NCBI RefSeq assembly: GCF_001939115.1 | Contig: NZ_MQTZ01000045.1 | Location: 117,189-162,004, forward strand | Source: Leptolyngbya sp. 'hensonii' | GTDB lineage: Bacteria; Cyanobacteriota; Cyanobacteriia; GCF-001939115 | Reading direction: 5' to 3' | Length of the DNA stretch: 44,816 bases | Shown: positions 21,861 to 29,796 of the stretch, piece by piece | How positions within the stretch are numbered: the stretch's first letter is position 1 | Layout of the letters: the number at the start of each line of letters is the position of its first letter | The notes under the pieces: model-generated | The model's input: only the letters and a program-made list of their open reading frames with translations | Database searches by the model: none | Told to the model about the DNA's origin: nothing | Program-made: the position numbers and the translations under genes

Positions 21861-22949
21861 CTATTTAGAGGGTTTAATTTGCAAACTGGCAGGAACGGTA
21901 AGCATCACATCCTTCGCTATATAGTCAAAGAAGGTCACGAATTGTAGTCCTCGCGTTGCGGCACGAGCGCGATAAGCATGCCAAATATGCCCTACTAGGG
22001 CCAGAAATCCTAATCCTGCATGAACGCTGGCTAACGCAGCACGGGTGGACTGGGTGATAGCATCCACATCTCCATAAAAGACACTGGGGTAAGCAATGTC
22101 ATTGACCGAGATAAAGCAAGCCACATTGAAGCCTGCGATCGCCAACGCACCCAGACTGTAGGAAAGATAAGCTTCTCCTGACCACACCAGGGCTTTCTTT
22201 GCCCAGTCCAAAGGCTGCGACACAATGTGGAAAATGCCACCTGCGATGCAGAGAACCCCTACCCAAACATGACCACCAATCACATCTTCCAGATTATTGA
22301 CGCTTGCCATGCCAGTCATCGTCCAGCCGTTGGGGCTAAAGCCAAGCAAATAGCCAAAGATGCAGGCTGGATTGAGGTTAGGCTGGATCAGCCGAACTCG
22401 CTCCATCAGCGGATCATAAACGCCACCCCAATGGGTCGCCTTCAGAACCAGTAATAATGCCCCAACCCCTAGCAACACAAGATGAATTCCTAAAATCGTG
22501 GTCATCTTCTTGCCATCCTGCCAGTTGTAGCCAAACCCTTTTTCATCCAGGATTTCAGGTCCTAGAACTGCATGGTAAATTCCCCCAGCCCCTAACACGG
22601 CTGAACTGATTAAATGCAGCATGCCGATTAGGTAATAGGGATAGGTATCGATGACTTGCCCACCCGCACCGATACCCAATCCAAGCGTGGCTAAATGGGG
22701 CAGCAGAATCAAATTCTGCTCCTGCATGGGCAAGCCTGGATTAAATCGAGACAGTTCAAATAAGGTCATTGCCCCTGCCCACAACATCATCAATCCAGCA
22801 TGGGCAATATGGGCACCCAATAGCCGTCCCGAAAGATTAATAAACTGGGCGTTACCTGCCAGTAATGGTGCCCCGGATTGTTGTGTGACTGCTTCAGAAG
22901 ACCAACCCAGCGCTCGCAGCAGCGGCTTCCAGAAAATGGCATCATTCAT
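21861..22949 (-). CDS. isiA-like: IsiA-family chlorophyll antenna protein, second paralog
   Basis: This 362-aa IsiA/Pcb protein resembles the antenna half of the IsiA-PsaL fusion more than the neighbouring isiA. Shared signs are the lumenal insertion [20 protein letters not shown], the [11 protein letters not shown] loop and near-identical [20 protein letters not shown]. It has an extra 30-residue N-terminus and a 20-residue C-terminal tail ([20 protein letters not shown]). The standard [16 protein letters not shown] block is changed to [18 protein letters not shown]. The start has a GAGG ribosome site and lies 12 bases after isiB. It probably binds a different place or complex than the main IsiA. 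Confidence 0.88.
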   Translation of the reverse strand: MNDAIFWKPLLRALGWSSEAVTQQSGAPLLAGNAQFINLSGRLLGAHIAHAGLMMLWAGAMTLFELSRFNPGLPMQEQNLILLPHLATLGLGIGAGGQVIDTYPYYLIGMLHLISSAVLGAGGIYHAVLGPEILDEKGFGYNWQDGKKMTTILGIHLVLLGVGALLLVLKATHWGGVYDPLMERVRLIQPNLNPACIFGYLLGFSPNGWTMTGMASVNNLEDVIGGHVWVGVLCIAGGIFHIVSQPLDWAKKALVWSGEAYLSYSLGALAIAGFNVACFISVNDIAYPSVFYGDVDAITQSTRAALASVHAGLGFLALVGHIWHAYRARAATRGLQFVTFFDYIAKDVMLTVPASLQIKPSK

Positions 22950-22961
22950 GGTTCAATTCCT

Positions 22962-23474
22962 CTAAACCCCAAATTCTTGCTTCAACTGAGCCACCCAGAC
23001 TTTGATGCGTGTATCGGTCAGGTCTGATTGATTGTCTTCGTCGATCGCCAGTCCCACAAACTTGCCGTTCTTCACCGCTTTCGATTCGCTGTGTTCATAG
23101 CCATTAGTCGGCCAATAACCCACTGTTGTGCCGCCCAGCGATGAAATTTTCTCCTCTAAAATGCCCATTGCATCTTGGAAATTATCGGCATAACCAATCT
23201 GATCACCTGCCCCAAAATACGCCACCTTCTTTCCGACAAAATCAATGGTATCCAACTCATCGTAGAAACCTTCCCAGTCGCTTTGCAATTCCCCAATATT
23301 CCATGTGGGACAACCAACAATCAGACACTCATACTGCTTAAAGTCATCTGCATCGACACCAGAGATATCGTATATCTCTACAACACTATCACCACCAAAT
23401 TCTTTTTGAATGAACTCTGCAGCAGTTTGAGTGTTGCCTGTCTGAGTGCCATAAAACAGACCGATCTTTGCCAT
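22962..23474 (-). CDS. isiB: Flavodoxin
   Basis: This is a 170-aa long-chain flavodoxin with the FMN phosphate loop GTQTGNTQTAAE near the N-terminus, the first aromatic loop PTWNIGELQSDW and the second loop FGAGDQIGYADNFQDAMG. It replaces ferredoxin as the soluble electron carrier from photosystem I when iron is scarce. I use the ATG at 23474, which has GGGGAGA just upstream. The frame extends to 23540 without family support. It is the second gene of the isi operon, and the isiA-like gene follows after 12 bases. Confidence 0.95.
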   Translation of the reverse strand: MAKIGLFYGTQTGNTQTAAEFIQKEFGGDSVVEIYDISGVDADDFKQYECLIVGCPTWNIGELQSDWEGFYDELDTIDFVGKKVAYFGAGDQIGYADNFQDAMGILEEKISSLGGTTVGYWPTNGYEHSESKAVKNGKFVGLAIDEDNQSDLTDTRIKVWVAQLKQEFGV

Positions 23475-23555
23475 TTTTTCTCCCCAGATAATTCTATTGA
23501 ATGTGTTGTGTGTTCTCTGATCTCCAGGAGATGAATTCACGCTTCAGCCAGTACC

Positions 23556-23756
23556 TTAACTTGCAAATTGTTCTGGTTGGAGTGGAATGTATATCCAAAA
23601 CTGGCGATTGGGACTTAAGGAACAATTAACCTGCAATCTGCTTGGATTAATAGCTAGCAAAATAGGCATCGGTTGTCGGCAATCTGGGCAATACCAGTAC
23701 AGCCCTTTTGAACCGATATGTTGCAGCAGTTTTCCAGAACAACAAGGACAATTCAT
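23556..23756 (-). CDS. Small zinc-ribbon protein, first gene of the isi operon
   Basis: From the ATG at 23756 the product is 66 aa with CPCC near the N-terminus and CPDC about 22 residues later, a treble-cysteine zinc-ribbon or rubredoxin-like knuckle. The rest is hydrophobic/basic and unstructured in appearance. Proteins beginning MNCPCC...YWFCxxC are common in cyanobacteria without a known role. It lies 81 bases before isiB and about 190 bases after two Fur-like sites, so it is probably iron-regulated with the operon. A longer frame upstream to 23882 is not supported. Confidence 0.65.
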   Translation of the reverse strand: MNCPCCSGKLLQHIGSKGLYWYCPDCRQPMPILLAINPSRLQVNCSLSPNRQFWIYIPLQPEQFAS

Positions 23757-23940
23757 GAGTAACAGCACAATCGTGAATTCAAGCAAACAGCCCAAAAGGT
23801 AATCAGGGCTGCCTGAGCCCCATGAGCGCCAATGAATAAGCCAGAATGACTGATGAAGCACGTGTTTCCTGCCCACCGGCATATTTGACTCATGGATGAT
23901 TGTAAGTCTGCGTAGATGAAACCATAAGTGAAGACATCAA

Positions 23941-23965
23941 TTTATTGAGATAGGTTCTCAATAAA
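23941..23965. promoter_or_regulatory. fur box: Perfect palindromic Fur-like operator of the isi operon
   Basis: Arms TTTATTGAGA and TCTCAATAAA are perfectly complementary around a 5-base centre. The central 15 bases (23946-23960) match 11 of 14 positions of TGAGAATNATTCTCA. The centre lies 32 bases from the second Fur-like site at 23978, about three DNA turns, so proteins on both sites would face the same side. It lies upstream of the zinc-ribbon and isiB genes. Confidence 0.6.
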
Positions 23966-23977
23966 TACAAAGCTAGT

Positions 23978-23992
23978 TTAGAATCTTTCTCA
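23978..23992. promoter_or_regulatory. fur box: Second Fur-like box of the isi operon
   Basis: On the minus strand TGAGAAAGATTCTAA matches 12 of 14 positions of the Fur consensus. The same sequence with two changes occurs before the TonB receptor at 26786 (site 26806-26820). It lies upstream of the palindrome at 23941 and with it forms a double operator for the isi operon. Confidence 0.55.
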
Positions 23993-24152
23993 ATAATATA
24001 GGGTTAAGTTTTGTTAAAAAGTGCCCCAGGTAGCCCCTAGCAATCTCACGACTGTCGGCATCATATGCCAGCCCTTAGGCTAGGTCAGAGCAACACTTAT
24101 CCATTGATTGGCAAATTTCTTCGTCAGATATTTATTAATAAATTTGCTCAAT

Positions 24153-24190
24153 AAACTGTGGTCCGCAGCCGAGGCTGCGGACCACAGTTT
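24153..24190. terminator. Perfect 18-bp hairpin after the TonB receptor gene
   Basis: Arms AAACTGTGGTCCGCAGCC and GGCTGCGGACCACAGTTT are perfect complements with a 2-base loop. It lies 22 bases after the receptor stop (24213, minus strand). On that strand the stem is followed by TTTATT, a short U-rich end, so it could terminate the receptor transcript and shield the isi promoter. The very long perfect stem could also be a mobile repeat. Confidence 0.6.
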
Positions 24191-24212
24191 GCCATAACCA
24201 GAATCCTGTAAC

Positions 24213-26786
24213 TTAAAACTGAATCCCCACGGAGCCAATTACGGTTAAGGGTTCACCGGGTTCAATACCGCCATCATTGCCAGTTAATGCTCGAATATAG
24301 CTGGCATTAGAGAAGTTCCGAATATTAAGGGCAATGCGGTAGTTGTCCCGCCGATAAAAGATTCCGGCATTGCCAATGAAATAGCTGCCCACCCGGAAAC
24401 TATTGGCCAGATCCCCAAAACGACTATCCGCATATTCCAGCCCAATACCAAAGCCCAGTCCTTGCAAATCTCCTTGCTGAATTTCATAAGTTGTCCATAA
24501 ACTGGCCTTGTTGTGGGGAATACCAAAAAGTTGATTACCGATGAGGGTGGTATCTGTGTCATTTGTAACTCTGGCATCAATGTAAGCGTAGGAGGTGATC
24601 ACCTTCCATCCGGGTAACAGTTCTCCAGAGATATCCAGTTCAACCCCCCGGCTATTTTGCTCCCCAACGGCGATCGAAAACAGGGGATTATTGGGATCGG
24701 CCACGCCCACATTTTTCTTCGTGATATCAAAGTAGGTTAGGGTTGCTAACAACTTCTGGTTCAATAGCTCGGTCTTCACGCCCACTTCAAAGCCCTCCCC
24801 CCTTTCTGGTTTTAAAATCCCGCCAGTGGCAGTGGTGGCGGTGCTGGGTTTGAAGGATTGAGAATAGTTAGCAAAGAGGGCCAGTTCTGGAACAGGCCGA
24901 TACAACAATCCGACCCGTGGCGTCAGGGCATCATCCGTTTGCTGGGTCATCCCTCCTGGCGTAAAAGCGGTGGCCACATTGCTGGTTTTGCTACTGATGG
25001 TGTCGTAGCGAAAACCCGCCACCAGGATCAGGCTTTCCAGCAGATAAACCTGGTCCTGTAAGTAAAAGCCCAGGCGGTTCGCGGTCGTGAGCGTATTGCC
25101 AAACAGGACCAGGTCAGCCCGATTGGGTTTTGGAAATAAATCGTAATTGGGGTTAAAAATATCCAGAGGAGCCGGATTACCAAACAGGGTGAGAATGCTG
25201 GATTCACTCCAGTTCAGGTCAACGCCTGCGGTCAGGGTATGTCTGATGGAACCTGTAGAGAATTTACCGACCACACTGGTGAAGAAAGAGTAGGAACGGT
25301 CTTGACCATCTTGATCGGCAAAAAAGCGCAAGATGGTTGAGTTCTGGACGACTAAGGGGAGGGCGACCACACTGTAGTTATAGTCATAGCTGACATAGCG
25401 GAAACTATTCCGTAGTTTCCATTCCTCGTTGAAACGGTATTCGAGATTGTAGCCTGTACTCAAATAGTTGGTGGTGATGGAGTCATCCGGGTTATTGATG
25501 ACAAATTCCCGTGAAACGGGTGCCACTCCGTTCCCGAATCGGGAAATGCCAAAATCAGCCGGACCCGTCTGGTTCAGGTATTCCAGGTTCAGGGATAAAT
25601 CGGTACGATCGTCTACTTTCCATTGCAAGGCTGGGGCAATGGCGTATCGATTGGTGTCAGTGATAAAGTTACGGAAAGTGCGATCGGTCTGATAGAGTGC
25701 ATTCAGGCGATATAACAGACGACCATCTGGGGTCAGGGGGCCAGTCAGATCAATTCGAGGCCGGATGAGCCTGCGACTGCCCACCTGAAGTTCAGCTTCG
25801 TATAAGGGCTGAGCCAGGGGCTTTTTAGAGGTCAGATTAATCACCCCACCCGGTTCAATTTCCCCATACAAAATGGAAGCAGGCCCTTTCAAGACTTCCA
25901 CCCGATCGACATTCGCCAGTTCTGAAATCCCCTGAAAATTGCCATAAAGACGATACCCATCCCTGAGGGTGGGCACCGATCCAGCAAACTGGTTGCCAAA
26001 ACCGCGAATACTGAAGGCAGCCTCCCGTCCACCGTTATTGCCTGCTGAAGAGATGCTACTGATGTTGGTCAGGGCATCTTCAAGGCGGATCACCTGCTGA
26101 TCCTGCAGAACCTCCTTGGGAACAACCTGCACTGAAAAGGGCGTCTCCAGAACTGGGGTGTCGGTGCCCGTGCCCACGGAAGCGTTGGGGACGTTGTAGC
26201 CTGCAGGTCTGCTCCCGGTCACCACAATTTCCTGGTCAGTGCCCTCCTCTTCTGGATTCAGCACATAGGCAAAGCTGCCTGTTTTCAGGACCACTTCGGT
26301 CGTTGGGAGGATACCATTCCCCACCACTACCACCTGAATGGTCTCGATCGTCCTTTGCGTAATTTGCAGGGTGACAATATCGGTTGTCGGGTTTTCAGCC
26401 CGAAATTCCTGACCTCCCGGCAAGGTCAGAATCGCATTCGAAATATCGGCAATTAACTTGTTGCCCTCCGTGCGGAATTTCGTTGCATCAATTTGCAGAG
26501 GTTTGCCTTCAGCCGTCTCCAGGGTAATCTGCAAGCCTGCATCAGTACGATCGAGGCTCACCCGAGTAACTTTAACGGTGGCAGCTTCGATTTGGGCAAT
26601 CCAATCCTTGACGGTAGTCGCTGGTTGCTGGCGCTGCTGCAGGGATATCGCACGATCGCGCAGGCGCACAATGGGTGGCTCAGGGGATGGGGTCTCACGC
26701 ACTTGCCCACTCTCCTCCGCCTCAGACGGTAACACCCATCCCAAGGAACAAAGACCCGCCAGAATCAACCAAACCTGAGATCGCAT
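24213..26786 (-). CDS. TonB-dependent siderophore receptor with AMIN domain
   Basis: This is an outer-membrane receptor of about 857 aa: signal peptide (MRSQVWLILAGLCSLGWVLP), AMIN domain (about 60-170, VKDWIAQIEAATVKVTRVSL, ADISNAILTLPGG), a TonB-box-like EEIVVTG-type segment (DQEIVVTGSRPAG), plug with IRGFGNQ, RVEVLKGPASILYGEIEPGG and VINLTSKKPL, then a 22-strand barrel ending in IGSVGIQF with terminal Phe. Plug motifs are those of siderophore receptors. The AMIN domain before the plug is a cyanobacterial feature. The frame begins at TTG 26804. ATGs at 26792 or 26786 are likelier. An AraC-type regulator lies upstream. Confidence 0.9.
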   Translation of the reverse strand: MRSQVWLILAGLCSLGWVLPSEAEESGQVRETPSPEPPIVRLRDRAISLQQRQQPATTVKDWIAQIEAATVKVTRVSLDRTDAGLQITLETAEGKPLQIDATKFRTEGNKLIADISNAILTLPGGQEFRAENPTTDIVTLQITQRTIETIQVVVVGNGILPTTEVVLKTGSFAYVLNPEEEGTDQEIVVTGSRPAGYNVPNASVGTGTDTPVLETPFSVQVVPKEVLQDQQVIRLEDALTNISSISSAGNNGGREAAFSIRGFGNQFAGSVPTLRDGYRLYGNFQGISELANVDRVEVLKGPASILYGEIEPGGVINLTSKKPLAQPLYEAELQVGSRRLIRPRIDLTGPLTPDGRLLYRLNALYQTDRTFRNFITDTNRYAIAPALQWKVDDRTDLSLNLEYLNQTGPADFGISRFGNGVAPVSREFVINNPDDSITTNYLSTGYNLEYRFNEEWKLRNSFRYVSYDYNYSVVALPLVVQNSTILRFFADQDGQDRSYSFFTSVVGKFSTGSIRHTLTAGVDLNWSESSILTLFGNPAPLDIFNPNYDLFPKPNRADLVLFGNTLTTANRLGFYLQDQVYLLESLILVAGFRYDTISSKTSNVATAFTPGGMTQQTDDALTPRVGLLYRPVPELALFANYSQSFKPSTATTATGGILKPERGEGFEVGVKTELLNQKLLATLTYFDITKKNVGVADPNNPLFSIAVGEQNSRGVELDISGELLPGWKVITSYAYIDARVTNDTDTTLIGNQLFGIPHNKASLWTTYEIQQGDLQGLGFGIGLEYADSRFGDLANSFRVGSYFIGNAGIFYRRDNYRIALNIRNFSNASYIRALTGNDGGIEPGEPLTVIGSVGIQF

Positions 26787-26805
26787 GATCATCTCTGTAA
26801 CCAAT

Positions 26806-26820
26806 TAAGAATCTTTCTCA
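26806..26820. promoter_or_regulatory. fur box: Fur-like box before the first siderophore receptor
   Basis: TAAGAATCTTTCTCA, read on the minus strand as TGAGAAAGATTCTTA, matches 12 of 14 positions of TGAGAATNATTCTCA. It ends 20 bases before the receptor ATG at 26786 and shares AGAATCTTTCTCA with the isi operon box at 23978. The AraC regulator upstream could use overlapping bases. Confidence 0.55.
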
Positions 26821-26887
26821 ACAAATTACAAGGTAGGTAGGGGGAAAGAAAAGGAATTTTGTTCGCTGGCCGGAATCGTTTTGTTCG

Positions 26888-27874
26888 CTAGGCGGATTTT
26901 CTGCACTGGATCTGATAATCCTTGGGATTCATGCCAAATTTCTTCCGAAAGGCGATCGAGAAATAGCTCCGACTTTCAAACCCGATCGCAGTCGCGACTT
27001 CTGCCACCTTCAGCTCACCACTCGCAAGTAGCTGCCGTGCCTGTTCTAGGCGATAGTCATGTAAATAGCCAAACACAGTCGTGCCAAATACTTGTCGAAA
27101 ACCACGCTTTAGGGCATTGTCATTTACCCCGACCAATCGGGCCAGTTCCATCAGGGAGGGAGGATGGTTGATCCGTTGTATTAAAATCTTTCGGGCTGCA
27201 TGAATGCGATCGACCTCATCAAAGGGTAACGGCAGGGATGACAGACCCGATTTCTCCTGCTCCGTCATCAGCGCCAACAGTTCCAGAATTTTACTTTCCA
27301 GATACATCCGTTTGGTCAGTCCTTGGTAAGGGCAACCCAGTAATTGCCGTAAGGCAAGCTGCATCTCTGGTGTCACGACACCGTACCGATAAAAATATGA
27401 CTCCTCTAAACTCCGGAACAGGTGGGCCAGATCCGGTGGTACCTCCCCCCCTGTCATGACCATCGACTCATAGATACAGGGTGCGACGTGGATCTCCACT
27501 CGGAGGATTTGCTGGGTTGCAGACTCTTCGTACAACCCTCCTGATGCTAACCCTGTGCCACAGAACCAGTTCATTCCTGACCTGACAGCTTCTATTCCCC
27601 GATAGCGGTTGCATCCCTGCAACAAAAACCCCATCTGGATCGGATGGTGATGTTCTGGGATCTGGCGGGTCAGATCCTGATGCAATCGATAATCCTCGAT
27701 CGTCATATCAAACCCAGCCTGCCATTCAATTTTTCGATAAAAGCCGCGCCCCAACTCAGGCGGAATCCTAAATAGCCTGTCCAGAGGATCTGCAGGATCG
27801 ATCAGTTGTGGGGCTGGATTTGTTTTCTGCCATAGGGCATCACAGGCTGATTCAGAAATCGTCAGCGGGGGCAT
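26888..27874 (-). CDS. AraC-family regulator (PchR-like) of the first siderophore receptor
   Basis: The C-terminal third holds two HTH motifs of the AraC type: SLMELARLVGVNDNALKRGF and VAEVATAIGFESRSYFSIAF, followed by RKKFGMNPKDYQ. The N-terminal part is a cupin-like sensor domain, with HHHPIQMGFLLQGCN. PchR-type regulators sense a ferric siderophore and activate the receptor and import genes. The receptor starts about 100 bases downstream on the same strand. I prefer the ATG at 27874 (MPPLTISESACDALW) because the paralog at 34573 starts in the same way. The frame is open to 27940. Confidence 0.85.
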   Translation of the reverse strand: MPPLTISESACDALWQKTNPAPQLIDPADPLDRLFRIPPELGRGFYRKIEWQAGFDMTIEDYRLHQDLTRQIPEHHHPIQMGFLLQGCNRYRGIEAVRSGMNWFCGTGLASGGLYEESATQQILRVEIHVAPCIYESMVMTGGEVPPDLAHLFRSLEESYFYRYGVVTPEMQLALRQLLGCPYQGLTKRMYLESKILELLALMTEQEKSGLSSLPLPFDEVDRIHAARKILIQRINHPPSLMELARLVGVNDNALKRGFRQVFGTTVFGYLHDYRLEQARQLLASGELKVAEVATAIGFESRSYFSIAFRKKFGMNPKDYQIQCRKSA

Positions 27875-28006
27875 AAGATCTGCAAAGTTAAAGCACTTAT
27901 TGAAAGTATTTCTTAATTGATACCATGCTTTTACTGGCATTTGAACAGTTTGAGCCAGCCTATAAGTTCAGCCTATAATTTTGGACAGCGATGGCATTCC
28001 AGTCAG

Positions 28007-28438
28007 AACGATCCCTATGCTCCTCAACCAGATGCAGCCTTGTTTATTGGCGCATCATCAGGGGGGCCGGTTCGGTTAAGTAACGATGATTACATTGAGG
28101 GGGCACCGGAACTTCTGGCAGAAATTGCAGCGAGCAGTGCTGCGATTGACCTGGGGGACAAGAAGCGGGCCTATCGTCGCAATGGCGTCCAGGAATACCT
28201 GGTCTGGAGGGTCTACGATCGCCAGATTGACTGGTTCAGGCTACAGGATGGGGATTATGTATCGCTGCCTGTTGATGAACAGGGGATTATGCGAAGTCAA
28301 GTCTTTCCAGGATTGTGGCTGGCAGTGAGTGCCATGCTGTCAGGAGAGATGCAGGCAGTGCTGGCCGCTTTAAATCTGGGCCTGAGTTCTACTGAGTACC
28401 TTGTATTCAAGCAGAGGTTAGCAATACCGCAGTCATAG
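28007..28438 (+). pseudogene. Uma2-family endonuclease fragment, N-terminus missing
   Basis: The last 140 residues match the C-terminal core of Uma2 (PF05685) proteins: QPDAALFI, DYIEGAPELLAEIAASSAA, KKRAYRRNGVQEYLVW and VFPGLWL, including the acidic and lysine residues of the PD-(D/E)xK-like site. About 70 N-terminal residues of a normal member are missing, and the frame before QNDPYAPQPD (to 27917) has no family similarity. The gene was therefore truncated at about 28007. Uma2 genes are abundant and often broken in cyanobacteria. Confidence 0.7.
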
Positions 28439-28461
28439 TTTGGGGCGTTGCCTTTGAGCAT

Positions 28462-29790
28462 CTAGCGCGATCGGGGTTGTGCCTCAACCGCTTTGTAGTC
28501 TGGCATCAGCGCTTCAGCCGCTCGCAGTTGCCCTATGGTGAAACCACCTACCCCAATCAGCACGATGAAAATTGCCGCAATGACATAGAGTAGGGCAATG
28601 CCACTGCCACCGCCAACCCCCACCACAGGACTGAGCAGGCGGAAAACCCATGTACCTGATTGCATTGCAGGGGTGAAAATTCGATCGGCTAACAGGCCAG
28701 CGGCCAGACTGGCCAGGGATTCAATCACCAGACCAATCAAATAATCAGCCGCCAGAACTCGCCCTTGCAGGTCAGGCGCGATTTTGGCATACCAGATGGC
28801 CATGTAGGAACTAAAAATCAGGGGATTGTGTAGGGATACCCCAAACCGGGCGATCGCCCAGATTGCTGGGAATTGTCCAATCCCCAATAAGAGGTGACTG
28901 AACCCGGTGCCGATGAATCCCAGTAACAGGCCAAAGACCCGTCGCCGAAATCCGCTCCACAGGCTCAATCCGATCGCCCCAATCACCCCCCCGATCCCTG
29001 ATGCTGCCACCACCATGCCTAGAATCTGACCATTTCCCCCTGTTCGCGCCAGAATAAGTGGCTGATACAAGGTTTCACCGATATTGTTGACGAAGGAAAA
29101 AGCAGATAGGGCGAATACCATGGCCAGCAAACTGGGGTGGGAAGCAATATAGCGAAATCCGAACGTGACATTCTGCCAAAGTTGTTGATCGGGTTTGGCA
29201 GACCCAGTTTCCTCTCCAGAGTCTTGCGACTGGGTTTTAGGGATGGACAATGCCAGCAGGGTCAGAATTGCAATTAAAAAGGTGGCCAGATCAATTAGCG
29301 TGATTCCCAACAGCCCAAAGTGGGGATATAGGATTCCAGCCAGAGCAGGAGCCAGAATTCCTGCTCCATAGTGGAGCATTGCACCCATGCTGATGGCGCG
29401 CGTGTGGTGTTGTTTGGGGACAATGGCTGGAATAATGACGGAATAGGTGAGGGATTGGATGTTTCCAAAACAGCCAATGATGGCAGCGATCAGGTAAATG
29501 TGCCAGATCTGGAGGATGTGAGCAGCCGCCAGAAGTCCGACAGAAAGAGTACAGCAAGCCGCACCACTGTCACTCAGAAGCAACAGCCGTTTGCGAGAAA
29601 CCCGATCCACCAGCAGCCCAGAAAAGAGGGCGATCGCAATCTGGGGAAGTTGATAGAAGAAGAGAATCAGGGCGATCGCGGTTGCAGATTGGGTCTGTTG
29701 CCAGACCCACAGAGTCAGGGCAAAGTAGGTCATGCTACTCCCTACTGCAGAGGCCATTTGCCCCAACCAGAGAATGATAAAAGTTCCCAT
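28462..29790 (-). CDS. MFS transporter, probable siderophore exporter (EntS-like)
   Basis: The 442-aa protein has about 12 membrane helices and the MFS loop motif GLLVDRVSRKRLLL between helices 2 and 3. N-terminal TYFALTLWVWQQTQSATAIA is typical of the EntS/MFS_3 subgroup. It is last in the operon TonB receptor, binding lipoprotein, sucrase/ferredoxin-like protein, MFS, so it may export a siderophore or return emptied ligand from the cell. No siderophore biosynthesis gene occurs in the window. Spacing from the preceding stop is 6 bases. Substrate is inferred only from context. Confidence 0.8.
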   Translation of the reverse strand: MGTFIILWLGQMASAVGSSMTYFALTLWVWQQTQSATAIALILFFYQLPQIAIALFSGLLVDRVSRKRLLLLSDSGAACCTLSVGLLAAAHILQIWHIYLIAAIIGCFGNIQSLTYSVIIPAIVPKQHHTRAISMGAMLHYGAGILAPALAGILYPHFGLLGITLIDLATFLIAILTLLALSIPKTQSQDSGEETGSAKPDQQLWQNVTFGFRYIASHPSLLAMVFALSAFSFVNNIGETLYQPLILARTGGNGQILGMVVAASGIGGVIGAIGLSLWSGFRRRVFGLLLGFIGTGFSHLLLGIGQFPAIWAIARFGVSLHNPLIFSSYMAIWYAKIAPDLQGRVLAADYLIGLVIESLASLAAGLLADRIFTPAMQSGTWVFRLLSPVVGVGGGSGIALLYVIAAIFIVLIGVGGFTIGQLRAAEALMPDYKAVEAQPRSR

Positions 29791-29796
29791 GGGAGA

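Noticed and set aside
24153-24190. Hairpin as a Fur or regulator operator
   Set aside because: It is GC-rich with a perfect long stem directly after a gene end, unlike AT-rich Fur sites.
23757-24212. tRNA or sRNA gene in the isi upstream gap
   Set aside because: No cloverleaf or strong terminator is seen apart from the hairpin that belongs with the receptor gene.
27917-28006. N-terminal 30 residues of the Uma2 frame as real coding sequence
   Set aside because: No family similarity before the QPDAALFI block and the region overlaps the upstream end of the AraC frame on the other strand.
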